DNA from: Acidobacteriaceae bacterium | Lineage (GTDB): Bacteria; Acidobacteriota; Terriglobia; Terriglobales; Acidobacteriaceae | NCBI GenBank assembly: GCA_030037545.1 | Contig: JASHRF010000071.1 | Span: 1-54,951, forward strand | DNA length: 54,951 bases | Direction: 5' to 3' | Shown: piece by piece, positions 42,508 to 50,727 of the stretch | How the letters are laid out: each line of letters begins with the position of its first letter | Position numbering within the stretch: the stretch's first letter is position 1 | Program-made: the position numbers and the translations under genes | Notes under the pieces: generated by a model | Told to the model about the DNA's origin: nothing | Database searches by the model: none | The model's input: only the letters and a program-made list of their open reading frames with translations

Positions 42508-43166
42508 TACCCAACCCCCACGACGTCCGCCTACGGAGTCCAAATCGCAGTCACCAGCGACACCGGGTTTTCGCCCCCTTCGTTTGCCGTGTCCCCTGCC
42601 ACGGCTACCATGGCAGCCGATGGAGTCTACTATTCGGGCGGAATGATGGTGCAGATTCAGGCGCCGAGCGGGTCATGCTACCTTGTGTAAGCTTGGCAAG
42701 CGGTTCGACGCCATCCTCGCTGGCGTCGTCGCTGGCCTCAAGCGTGAACAGCTCCTGTTCCTCAATGCTCTCGGCGGTGGCCAGCGGATCGGCGGTCATG
42801 CTCACCTCGACTACCGGGGCAACCGGAGCAAGTGAATCGATCAGTTTGGATTGGGAAGGCATGCTTCCCTACAATTCGCTTGCGCTGGCCGCCTCCGGCG
42901 CGACAATGATTGGCGGCCCCATGCCTTACACCGTGGCTTATACGGGAACGCTGACGCTGGATGTGAACGGAACCCAGATTGCCTCCGCTTCCTACGGAGC
43001 GGCCTCCACTCCCTCCACCATCGCCAGCGCGCTGGCTTCGAGCAGCTCCGGCAACAGCCTGGTCACGCTCGCGGCCAGCGGCGCCAACCTGATCGTGACC
43101 GCCAAGGGCGATGGAACCATTACCGACTACTCCTACCAGGTCGACGTCTCCTCGGCCTTGTCATAA
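42508..43166 (+). pseudogene. Degenerate Ser/Ala-rich modules of an Rhs-associated type
   Basis: A first frame (42508-42690) reads SAYGVQIAVTSDTGFSPPSF and then SGGMMVQIQAPSGSCYLV to a stop. A second (42675-43166) gives 163 residues with two related modules: STPSSLASSLASSVNSSCSS ... SGSAVMLTSTTGATGAS and TGTLTLDVNGTQIASASYG ... STPSTIASALASSSSGN ... ANLIVTAKGDG. Such modules precede the YD-repeat core in acidobacterial Rhs-like proteins (my recollection of the pattern). No YD repeats follow and no signal peptide is present, so this is likely a broken piece. It ends 54 bases from the glmS stop. Confidence 0.45.
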
Positions 43167-43220
43167 AAGATCCACAATAATCGTCAGCCCAAGAAGGAAG
43201 CAGGAAACTGGAATTGCGGG

Positions 43221-45104
43221 CTACTCGACCGTAACCGATTTGGCCAGGTTGCGGGGCTGGTCCACATCGCAGCCACGGCGCACGGCAATGTAATACGCCA
43301 GCAATTGCAACGGCACGATCTCGATAATTGGCGCCAACAGTTCGGGCGCAGGCGGAATGTGGATGACGTGTTCCACCAGGCCGCAGATGGTCGTGTCGCC
43401 TTCGGTCGCAACCGCAATCACTCGGCCCGAACGGGCCGTGACCTCCTGAATATTCGAGAGCGTCTTCTCGTAGCGGAGCTTCGAGGCCGGATCGGACTTG
43501 TCGCGCGTAGCTAGAACGACCACGGGAAGCGTTTCGTCGATCAATGCATTCGGACCGTGCTTCATTTCGCCGGCCGGGTAGCCCTCGGCGTGAATGTAGG
43601 AGATCTCCTTCAGCTTGAGCGCGCCTTCGAGCGCGATAGGGAAGTGGATGCCGCGGCCGAGGTAAAGAAAATCGTGCGCGGTGGAGAATTCCTTGGCGAG
43701 GTGCTCGCATGGCGGCGAGCTGGAGCGCAGCGTCTCCTCGATCTTTACCGGGACCCGGCTCAACTGCTCGATCAGCTCGATGGATTGCGCTTGGTCCAGC
43801 TTCCCGCGTAACTGCCCGAGCTTGAGCGCCAGCAGAAACAGAGCGGTGAGTTGCGAAGTGAACGCCTTGGTGGAAGCGACGCCAATCTCCGGGCCGGCGT
43901 GGGTGTAGATGGAGCCATGCGCCTCGCGCGCTACCATGGCGCCGACCACATTGCAGATGGCAACGGTCTGCGAGCCCAGTGCTTTCATCTCGCGCTGCGC
44001 GGCCAGCGTGTCGGCAGTCTCGCCGGATTGCGTGATGAGGAGGCCGAGCGCGTTGGGGCCGGCGATGGGATTCCGATAGCGGTGCTCGCTGGCGTAATCC
44101 ACGTCGACGGGCAGGCGCGCCAGGCGCTCGATCATGTATTTGCCGGCCAGGGCTGCGTGCCAACTGGTGCCGCAGGCCGCAATGTTGATGCTCGCTGCGC
44201 GCGCCAATTCTTCGTCGCCAATCTCGATCTCGCCCAGGAAAATCTTGCCGGAGTCGAGCGAGACGCGGCCCAGCGTGGTGTCGCGCACGGCCTGGGGCTG
44301 CTCCCAGATTTCTTTGAGCATGAAGTGCTTGTAGCCGCCCTTTTCCGCCTGGATCGGGTCCCAGTGGATGCGCGTGAGTTCTCGCTCAATGGACTTGCCG
44401 TCGAAATCGGTGAGCTTAACCGCAGACGGGGTGAGGATGGCCATGTCGCCGTCGGCGAGGAAATAGATGTTGCGCGTGTGGTGGAGAATGCCGGGCACAT
44501 CGGAGGCGACAAAGGCTTCGCCCTCGCCCACACCAACAATAACCGGCGGCCCAAAGCGCGCGGCAATAATCTTGTCCGGCTCGGCGGCCGAAAGCACGCC
44601 CAGCGCGAAGGCCCCGGTGAGATGCTTTGCAGCGCGGCGCACTGCGACTTCAAGCGGAATGGCTTCGCCGGCGCTCTCCGCATCTTTCTGCACCTGTTCG
44701 ATGAGGTGAGCAATGATCTCCGTATCAGTTTCGGTGACGAACTTGTGACCCTGGGCAGCGAGCTCGTGCTTGAGCTCGAGGTAATTCTCCACAATGCCGT
44801 TATGGACCACGACGATGCGGCCAGTGCAATCGCGGTGCGGATGGGCGTTTTCCTCGGTGGGACGGCCGTGCGTGGCCCAACGGGTGTGGCCAATGCCGAA
44901 GGTGCCGTTCAGCGGCTGATCGCGCAGAATCTCTTCCAGCTTCGCCAGCTTGCCCGGCGCGCGGCGCACATCGAGCGTAGTGCGCGAGCTGTCGCCTACG
45001 GCGATGCCCGCCGAGTCATAACCGCGATATTCGAGCCGCCTCAGGCCCTCGATAATGACGGGCACAACTTTCCTGGGACCGACGTAGCCAACGATGCCGC
45101 ACAT
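43221..45104 (-). CDS. glmS: Glutamine-fructose-6-phosphate aminotransferase
   Basis: This 627-residue enzyme makes glucosamine-6-phosphate for murein and lipopolysaccharide. The N-terminal Ntn glutaminase starts [20 protein letters not shown], with Cys2 as nucleophile after Met removal. The two SIS isomerase domains follow: [44 protein letters not shown], and the C-terminal [13 protein letters not shown], which closes the active site. No glmS ribozyme-like leader is seen: TAAAAT (45114-45119) lies about ten bases before the start and may be the -10, giving a very short leader. Degenerate tandem repeats lie just upstream. Confidence 0.96.
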   Translation of the reverse strand: MCGIVGYVGPRKVVPVIIEGLRRLEYRGYDSAGIAVGDSSRTTLDVRRAPGKLAKLEEILRDQPLNGTFGIGHTRWATHGRPTEENAHPHRDCTGRIVVVHNGIVENYLELKHELAAQGHKFVTETDTEIIAHLIEQVQKDAESAGEAIPLEVAVRRAAKHLTGAFALGVLSAAEPDKIIAARFGPPVIVGVGEGEAFVASDVPGILHHTRNIYFLADGDMAILTPSAVKLTDFDGKSIERELTRIHWDPIQAEKGGYKHFMLKEIWEQPQAVRDTTLGRVSLDSGKIFLGEIEIGDEELARAASINIAACGTSWHAALAGKYMIERLARLPVDVDYASEHRYRNPIAGPNALGLLITQSGETADTLAAQREMKALGSQTVAICNVVGAMVAREAHGSIYTHAGPEIGVASTKAFTSQLTALFLLALKLGQLRGKLDQAQSIELIEQLSRVPVKIEETLRSSSPPCEHLAKEFSTAHDFLYLGRGIHFPIALEGALKLKEISYIHAEGYPAGEMKHGPNALIDETLPVVVLATRDKSDPASKLRYEKTLSNIQEVTARSGRVIAVATEGDTTICGLVEHVIHIPPAPELLAPIIEIVPLQLLAYYIAVRRGCDVDQPRNLAKSVTVE

Positions 45105-45132
45105 GATGCATCGATTTTACGCGACGGGCAGA

Positions 45133-45184
45133 AGGATCAGAGATCGGAAATCAGAGATCAGGGTCAGAGATCAAGGATCAGGGG
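45133..45184. repeat. Degenerate short tandem repeats (ATCAGAGATCAGGG-like) upstream of glmS
   Basis: Words such as GGATCAGAGATC, AATCAGAGATCAGGG and TCAGAGATCAAGGATCAGGGG follow one another with a period of roughly 13-16 bases. They lie between the glmS 5' end and the end of the coupled gene pair and supply the last codons and stop of the downstream gene of the pair. Confidence 0.55.
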
Positions 45185-45492
45185 TCCGGGCACGCTGAGG
45201 ATCGAGGAGGCGGGAGGGGGTCGTCGAGGTGGCTGGCGAAAAGGCTGAGGGCCTGGGAGGGCGGCAGGCCGGCGGCTTCTGCTTTCCAGCGGGCCACAAG
45301 CTGAGGCGGGGAAAAGCCATGGAGGAAGTGGAGGAGATCCTGCATCGCCTGCTCACGCCGATCGAGCGGCTTCCGCCACTGGGCAGGATTTGCCAGCCAG
45401 TGGGCGGCCATGGGGGCATCGGAAAGCTTGCGCGCGGGTTTTCCCGCGAGGGCGGCGACGGGGTTGATTTGAGGGGGGAGGGGGGTGGTCAC
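45178..45492 (-). CDS. Hypothetical protein, second gene of a coupled pair
   Basis: A 104-residue protein of unknown function. It has a Pro-rich start, then WLANPAQWRKPLDRREQAMQDLLHFLHGFSPPQLVARWKAEAAG, a helical region, and a Pro-rich tail that runs into tandem repeats. The GTG at 45492 follows AAAGGAG and overlaps the upstream gene's stop (GTGA), so the two are probably translationally coupled. No membrane segment or catalytic motif. The C-terminal ~15 residues may be repeat-derived. Confidence 0.6.
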   Translation of the reverse strand: MTTPLPPQINPVAALAGKPARKLSDAPMAAHWLANPAQWRKPLDRREQAMQDLLHFLHGFSPPQLVARWKAEAAGLPPSQALSLFASHLDDPLPPPRSSACPDP

Positions 45493-45851
45493 TTTTTTGC
45501 TCCTTTCCGGCGGTAGAGGGTGGAGGCAACCTGCGAAGCATAAAGGAGTTGCGAGGCTTGGCCGCCCTCGAAGACCTCGAGGGAGATGCCGTGCGCGATG
45601 CACGCAAACGCGCATTTTGTGGCGGTAAGATTGTCCATTTTGGGAATTTGGAGCTTGTATGCGACAGCGGCCATGCGCAGGGCGTCGGTTAGAGGGGCGC
45701 CGTTTTCGATGGCCTCGGCGTAGGCGGTGGACCACGCGGTTTTGCACAGGTCAACGGCGCGGGCAGCGCAGGAGGTGCGGTGGCGGATGGGACTGGCGGC
45801 CTCGAGGCTTATGGGCTGGGTCCCTTCCGCGGTGGTGAGCGCTGTGCTCAT
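45489..45851 (-). CDS. Hypothetical protein, first gene of a coupled pair
   Basis: A 120-residue protein: a Thr/Ala-rich start, RAVDLCKTAWSTAYAEAIENGAP, then LRMAAVAYKLQIPKMDNLTATKCAFACIAHGISLEVFEGG and a basic end (STLYRRKGAKK). Three Cys are spread through the helical part. AAAGGA precedes the ATG by eight bases. No family was recognised; the good ribosome sites and coupling of both genes argue that they are real. Confidence 0.62.
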   Translation of the reverse strand: MSTALTTAEGTQPISLEAASPIRHRTSCAARAVDLCKTAWSTAYAEAIENGAPLTDALRMAAVAYKLQIPKMDNLTATKCAFACIAHGISLEVFEGGQASQLLYASQVASTLYRRKGAKK

Positions 45852-46344
45852 GTGGCAGGTTCCTTTCTGCCGGACGCGGTGCGGTCCGGGATGTCTGGTT
45901 CGGGTTCTATAGGCGAGATTAGCCGGTTCCGGGAAATAACCTGCAAAAGAGGAGGCTGGGGAAGTTGCCGATCTTCAATAGCTTAGGGAGAAAAGTGCGG
46001 CGACGGGGCTTGACAACGTATGGGGTGAGACAGTTTGTAATTTGATAGTTGCCCGGTGATTGAAAACCGGTGGGGTGAGCGCGCTGGACGCCGGATGAGC
46101 TCCGGGAGCAGCGATGAGGCGTGAAAGGAAGCGGGACACGGGGCCTTTTCGCCGGATGCCTGCGGAGCTTACTTCAGGGCGCGGAACTCCGGTTTCCGGC
46201 GCAGAGACCGTTTCCCGATACCTATCCTGTTTCCGGCATAGAAACCAATCTGGATGGGTGATTTGGCCTTGATATCGCTTATCCGGTTTTCGAACCCCCT
46301 CACTGCTCAAACGCTATTCAGCAAGGGCGGTCTGGAATCTTCCA
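45852..46344. other. 493-base gap without a supported gene
   Basis: The region has the upstream side of the coupled pair (minus) and of PadR (plus). A minus frame at 45975-46310 shows no ribosome site or family likeness. The text has several GCCGG/CCGGT-rich words (near 46110-46230) but no clear repeat or RNA. Confidence 0.4.
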
Positions 46345-46373
46345 TTGACATCTAGGGTAGTCGGCGCTACGAT
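46345..46373 (+). promoter_or_regulatory. Candidate promoter of the padR-permease pair
   Basis: TTGACA (46345-46350), 17 bases, TACGAT (46368-46373): a good -35, fair -10 and ideal spacing. GTAGtcggcgCTAC overlaps the spacer, and TCTAGGG occurs twice (in the spacer and about 40 bases later, near 46390), possible PadR sites. The padR ATG is at 46405. Confidence 0.55.
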
Positions 46374-46404
46374 CATTTTTACCTTGTTGTCTAGGGGAAT
46401 GTAG

Positions 46405-46731
46405 ATGGCAAAAAACGACCTGCAAGGCGCACTTGATCTCCTGATCCTCAAAACCCTCTCGCAGCTTGGTTCCATGCACGGGTATGGGATCGTGATGCAT
46501 ATCCGGCGCGTGACCGATGAGCTGCTCATTGTGGAAGAGGGCTCGCTCTATCCCGCATTGCACCGCATGGAGCAGAACGGCTGGGTGCGTGCCAGTTGGG
46601 CCATTACCGACTACGGGCGCAAGGCGAAGTGGTATGAGCTCACGCGCGCGGGCCGGGAACAGCTGGCCAGCCGCGAAAAGAACTGGGCGCAAGTGGTCAA
46701 AGGCGTCAACGCGGTTTTGCGATTCGCGTGA
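46405..46731 (+). CDS. PadR-family transcriptional regulator
   Basis: A 108-residue winged-helix repressor. It starts LQGALDLLILKTLSQLGSMHGYGI, has the recognition region EEGSLYPALHRMEQNGWV, and the wing KAKWYELTRAGREQLASREK. It is PadR subfamily 2-like, without the long C-terminal dimerisation domain. The permease follows after eight bases, the usual acidobacterial pairing in which the PadR protein probably controls the permease and itself. Confidence 0.93.
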   Translation: MAKNDLQGALDLLILKTLSQLGSMHGYGIVMHIRRVTDELLIVEEGSLYPALHRMEQNGWVRASWAITDYGRKAKWYELTRAGREQLASREKNWAQVVKGVNAVLRFA

Positions 46732-46739
46732 GGTGAGGG

Positions 46740-49412
46740 ATGGCACTCTTCCGAAGGATTCTATCGCTGGGCAGGCGCTCACGCATGGAGCGCGAGATCG
46801 ACGCCGAGTTGCGGGAACACATCGCCATGTGTGTCGACGACAATATAGCACGGGGCATGAGTCGCGATGAAGCAGAACGCGATGCGCGCAGGCGCTTCGG
46901 GAGTCCAGCAGCAATGCGCGAGCGCGTTTCGGAAGAGGATGCGGCACTGGGCATCGAAAGCCTCTGGCGCGATGTGCGGGGCGCTCTGCGCGTTTTTTTG
47001 AGGAGCCCCGGCTTCTCGCTTGCCGTGGTGACAACGCTCGCCCTCGGAATCGGCGCGAACACTGCGATCTTCCAGCTTCTCGATGCTGTGCGGATGCGTG
47101 CCCTCCCGATCGCGAAACCCAACGAGCTGGTGGAAGTGCGCATCGCCGGCGGCAATCCGACCGGACTTGGAGTCAGCGATAACGAGTTCACGGATGTCAC
47201 GGTACCGATGTGGCAGGAACTGAAAGAGCACCACGACCCACTCTCCGGCATCTTTGCCTGGCGCACCAGCGGCGTTCAGGTGGGTTCTCCTGGCCAGTCC
47301 CACGAGGTTAGCGGTCTTGAAGTGAGCGGAGATTTATTCAGAGTTCTCGGTGTCACTCCTGTTCAGGGACGCCTGATTGAATCGCAGGATGAGAGCTGCC
47401 AAATCAACCGCGTCGTGGCCAGCTATTCCTTCTGGAAATCGCAAATGGCCGGCGAACCAATCACTGCGAACACCACCATCGTCGCCGAAGGGAAATCGGT
47501 GCAGGTTCTTGGCGTGACACCGCCGTCCTTCTTCGGCATGGTCGTGGGCGACCGCTTCGATCTGGCCTATCCAACTTGCACGTCTCCCCATGCGCGCGCC
47601 GAAGCGTTTGTCTACACGGTGATGGGTCGGCTGAAACCTGGTTGGACCCTGCAGCAGGCATCGGAGTACTTCAACGCACTGAGTCCTGGCCTCTTTGCAA
47701 AGACTGCGCCCGCTGGCTACAGTTCTGAAGCTCTCAAGACCTGGAAAGCGTTTCGTCTCGGCGCGTATCCAGCCGGGGCCGGAGTGAGCTTCCTGCGCAA
47801 TCAATACGACTCTTCGCTTGAGATTCTGTTGGTGATCACCGGACTGGTACTGTTGATCGCGTGTGCCAACCTGGCCAACCTGATGCTGGCACGCGCCAGC
47901 GGAAAGAGACGCGAGGTTGCCATTCGCATATCACTGGGTGCTTCCCGCGGCCGTCTGCTGCGGCAGATTCTGCTGGAGAGCGCCCAGCTCGCCGCCTGCG
48001 GCGCTATTCTGGGCGCTGTCTTCGCACAGCCGCTCAGCCGGGCGCTGGTGAGATCCCTGGATACCAGCCAGAACACCATTCATCTCACGATCGCGCCGGA
48101 CTGGCGGGTACTACTGTTTGCCGCGATAGCAGGAATCGCGACTTGTGTCGTCTTCGGTACACTTCCCGCGCTGCGGAGCGCGGGTGCAGATCCGCTGGCT
48201 TCGCTTAAATCCGGTGAACGCGGAGTCGTTGGTAACCGCGAGCGATTCTCTGTACAGCGCACCATGGTCATTATCCAGATCGCAGTCTCGATGGTTTTGC
48301 TTGTGGGGGCATTGCTCTTTGTGCGGAGTTATCGCAACTTACTGACTCTGAATCCGGGAATCCGGGAAAGCAGCATCACGATCGGCTATTGTGGATTTCC
48401 ATCCGCGAATATCAAGCCCCCAAATCTTGCAGATTACAAGAGGCAATTGGTGGATGCGGTGCGCGCCATCCCAGGAATAGAAAACGCTGCCGCGACCACG
48501 AATGTTCCGCTTAGCGGCGCAAGCTGGAGTCATCAGGTAGATGTCGGAGCCGCCGACGGATCGAGTAAGTTTACCTATGTCAGCCCGAGCTTTTTCGCGA
48601 CCCTGGGCATACCGCTGGTTGAGGGACGGAACTTCACCGAAAACGATACGAACGACACTCCGCTGGTGCTGATCGTGAACCAGGCCTTTGTTCGGAAGTA
48701 TGCCGGCGCGCGAGCGCCTCTCGGGGCTCAGGTCCATGTGCGCCCTGAACCGAACTATCCTGCGCGCACCTATCAGATTATCGGGGTGGTTCCGGATACG
48801 AAATACGGCGATCTGCGCGAGGTCCCACCGCCCCAGGCGTTTGTACCCATCGCTCAGCTTCCGGTCACGGCGCAGGGACCAGGAATGGCAATGTTGATTG
48901 CCTCACGCGATCCAGTCGCCACGCAACTGGCCGTACGGCACATGCTGGGCGCAGAGCATCCGGGAATGGAAATGCAATTCTTCGACTTCCAGCAGGGCAT
49001 CCTTGATCACCTGGCGGGTGATCGGATGATGGCCAGGCTGGCGGGGTTCTTTGGTTTTCTCGCGTCTCTGCTGGTGGTCGTCGGATTGTATGGAGTTCTC
49101 TCATACTTCCTTGTGCAGCGCCGCAACGAGATCGGCATTCGCATGGCTCTCGGAGCGAGTCGAAGCCGTGTCATCGGTGACATGCTGCGCAGCGCCTGCA
49201 TGATGCTGGTAATGGGTCTAGCCGCGGGAACCGTGCTTGCACTCCTCGCCGGCCGTGAAGCCAGTGCCCTTTTGTTCGGCCTCAAGTCGTGGGACCCGGC
49301 AACCGTGGGGGGCGCCGCCGCGCTGCTTACAGTAGTCACGCTGGTGGCCAGCCTCTTTCCGGCGCTGCGCGCCGCTAATGTGAATCCAGTCGACTCCCTC
49401 CGTGCCGAGTAG
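46740..49412 (+). CDS. ADOP-type FtsX/MacB-like permease (acidobacterial duplicated orphan permease)
   Basis: An 890-residue membrane protein with an N-terminal soluble part (EREIDAELREHIAMCVDDNIARG, ERDARRRFGS) followed by one helix (SLAVVTTLALGIGANTAIF) and a MacB-like periplasmic domain (VSGLEVSGDLFRVLGVTPVQGR). A first FtsX domain follows (LLIACANLANLMLARASGKRREVAIRISLGASRGRL), then a second periplasmic domain and a C-terminal FtsX domain (RRNEIGIRMALGASRSRV). The duplicated FtsX layout without an ATPase gene defines the ADOP group. Substrate unknown. GGTGAGGG precedes the ATG. Confidence 0.93.
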   Translation: MALFRRILSLGRRSRMEREIDAELREHIAMCVDDNIARGMSRDEAERDARRRFGSPAAMRERVSEEDAALGIESLWRDVRGALRVFLRSPGFSLAVVTTLALGIGANTAIFQLLDAVRMRALPIAKPNELVEVRIAGGNPTGLGVSDNEFTDVTVPMWQELKEHHDPLSGIFAWRTSGVQVGSPGQSHEVSGLEVSGDLFRVLGVTPVQGRLIESQDESCQINRVVASYSFWKSQMAGEPITANTTIVAEGKSVQVLGVTPPSFFGMVVGDRFDLAYPTCTSPHARAEAFVYTVMGRLKPGWTLQQASEYFNALSPGLFAKTAPAGYSSEALKTWKAFRLGAYPAGAGVSFLRNQYDSSLEILLVITGLVLLIACANLANLMLARASGKRREVAIRISLGASRGRLLRQILLESAQLAACGAILGAVFAQPLSRALVRSLDTSQNTIHLTIAPDWRVLLFAAIAGIATCVVFGTLPALRSAGADPLASLKSGERGVVGNRERFSVQRTMVIIQIAVSMVLLVGALLFVRSYRNLLTLNPGIRESSITIGYCGFPSANIKPPNLADYKRQLVDAVRAIPGIENAAATTNVPLSGASWSHQVDVGAADGSSKFTYVSPSFFATLGIPLVEGRNFTENDTNDTPLVLIVNQAFVRKYAGARAPLGAQVHVRPEPNYPARTYQIIGVVPDTKYGDLREVPPPQAFVPIAQLPVTAQGPGMAMLIASRDPVATQLAVRHMLGAEHPGMEMQFFDFQQGILDHLAGDRMMARLAGFFGFLASLLVVVGLYGVLSYFLVQRRNEIGIRMALGASRSRVIGDMLRSACMMLVMGLAAGTVLALLAGREASALLFGLKSWDPATVGGAAALLTVVTLVASLFPALRAANVNPVDSLRAE

Positions 49413-49681
49413 GTGCGCACGAAGTTGCGGCGTTTGATCCGAACTTCAGTTGATGAATAATCGCCAAGGCGCTCACCGACCCGGATTACTACCGAAATGT
49501 CGGCGAGTGTTGAGAAATCCGCGCACTGGGGGCAATTTCGCCTTTTTCCCAGGATTTGGCTGCCTTCCGCTGTCGCGGACGGCGGCTTCACGCCGGGCTC
49601 TTTTCGTGCCCTCCCTACGGGAGCCGATGCGTGAGGCGAGAGGCAGCCGCAATCATCCATGGCGCTTAAGGCCGGTACGCT

Positions 49682-49927
49682 TCACTCCTCGATGCGGTAG
49701 CTGTATTCCTCGATGACGGGGTTGGTGAGGACGTCGCGGGCGATGCGCTCCACCTGGGAGCGGGCGGCCTCGCGGCTGGCGCCGTCGGCTATGGAAAGCT
49801 GGAAATATTTGCCCTGGCGCACGGCCGTGATTTCCCCAAAGCCGATCTTGCGCAGGGCGTTGTGGATGGTTTGGCCCTGCGGGTCCAGGACCGATGTCTT
49901 CAGAGTGACATAGACATGCGCCTTCAT
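49682..49927 (-). CDS. purS: Phosphoribosylformylglycinamidine synthase subunit PurS
   Basis: An 81-residue small subunit that bridges PurQ and PurL in purine synthesis. The sequence AHVYVTLKTSVLDPQGQTI then HNALRKIGFGEITAVRQGKYF and VIEEYSYRIEE matches PurS from end to end. No purQ or purL is within the window, so it is an orphan here. It is divergent from the pyrophosphatase gene, with 154 bases between the two starts. Confidence 0.92.
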   Translation of the reverse strand: MKAHVYVTLKTSVLDPQGQTIHNALRKIGFGEITAVRQGKYFQLSIADGASREAARSQVERIARDVLTNPVIEEYSYRIEE

Positions 49928-50081
49928 GATCCGTGATTATATAAGGGACTGCCTGCGCCCGGATCCTAACCAGGCAACGTGCAGCAGCGGGATCCCGGCG
50001 GCCCGGCCATAAGAACCCGCCTTTTTCCTCAATTCCGGACCGCGGACGCGCTTCCCCAAAACCCGAAGGAGAAAGATAAGA

Positions 50082-50642
50082 ATGACGAACTACCTCGAAC
50101 TGCCTGTTGGCGACCGCGCCCCGGAGGTCTTCCGTGCCGTCATCGAAATCCCCAGAGACGGCACCCAGAAGTTTGAATACGACAAACAGTTGCACGTCTT
50201 CAAACTGGATCGCAACCTGCACTCGCCGGTGCACTATCCGGGCGATTACGGCTTCATCCCCTCGAGCCTGAGCGACGACGGCGATCCGCTGGACGTGCTG
50301 GTGCTGGTTCCAGGCCCCAGCTTTCCCGGCTGCGTGCAGGAGGTTCGTCCCATCGGGCTGCTGGAGATGATGGACCAGGGCATTCTGGATGAGAAGGTGC
50401 TGGCCGTGGGCAAGAACAATCCGCGCTACGCCAATATCTGGAATTACACCGACATCTATCCGCACATGCTCAAGGAGATTACCCACTTCTTCTCGATCTA
50501 TAAGGATCTCGAAGGCAAGCGCGTGGAAATCAAGGGATGGCACGACGCGGCGTACGCGCGCGACCGGGTGGCGAGGGCTATCAAGCTGTTTGAAGAAGGC
50601 AAGGCCAGGAAGCAGGAGGCAAAAAAAGCGATTGCGGTGTAG
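50082..50642 (+). CDS. ppa: Inorganic pyrophosphatase, family I
   Basis: A 186-residue cytosolic enzyme that hydrolyses pyrophosphate to drive biosynthesis. It has EIPRDGTQKFEYDKQLHVFKLDR, YPGDYGFIPSSL and the signature DGDPLDVLVLV with the Mg-binding Asp residues, then KNNPRYANIWNYTDI and a family-typical C-terminal helix. AAGGAG precedes the ATG. The length is usual for bacterial family I. Single gene. Confidence 0.95.
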   Translation: MTNYLELPVGDRAPEVFRAVIEIPRDGTQKFEYDKQLHVFKLDRNLHSPVHYPGDYGFIPSSLSDDGDPLDVLVLVPGPSFPGCVQEVRPIGLLEMMDQGILDEKVLAVGKNNPRYANIWNYTDIYPHMLKEITHFFSIYKDLEGKRVEIKGWHDAAYARDRVARAIKLFEEGKARKQEAKKAIAV

Positions 50643-50727
50643 GCGAACCTAAGGGACAGAGGTACGGAGGGACAAAGGGGCAAACGCAGACCGGCGCTGC
50701 CGATTGGCGATACGCGCGGGACAGTGG

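Noticed and set aside
45104..45180. A glmS ribozyme or riboswitch in the glmS leader
   Set aside because: A likely -10 lies about ten bases before the start, leaving almost no leader, and the text is simple tandem repeats.
43851..45248. A 465-codon plus-strand frame antisense to glmS
   Set aside because: glmS is certain on the other strand; the product is Gly/Ala/Arg-rich without motifs.
45975..46310. A 111-codon minus-strand frame in the gap before padR
   Set aside because: No ribosome site, no hydrophobic pattern or family likeness; composition fits non-coding GC-rich DNA.
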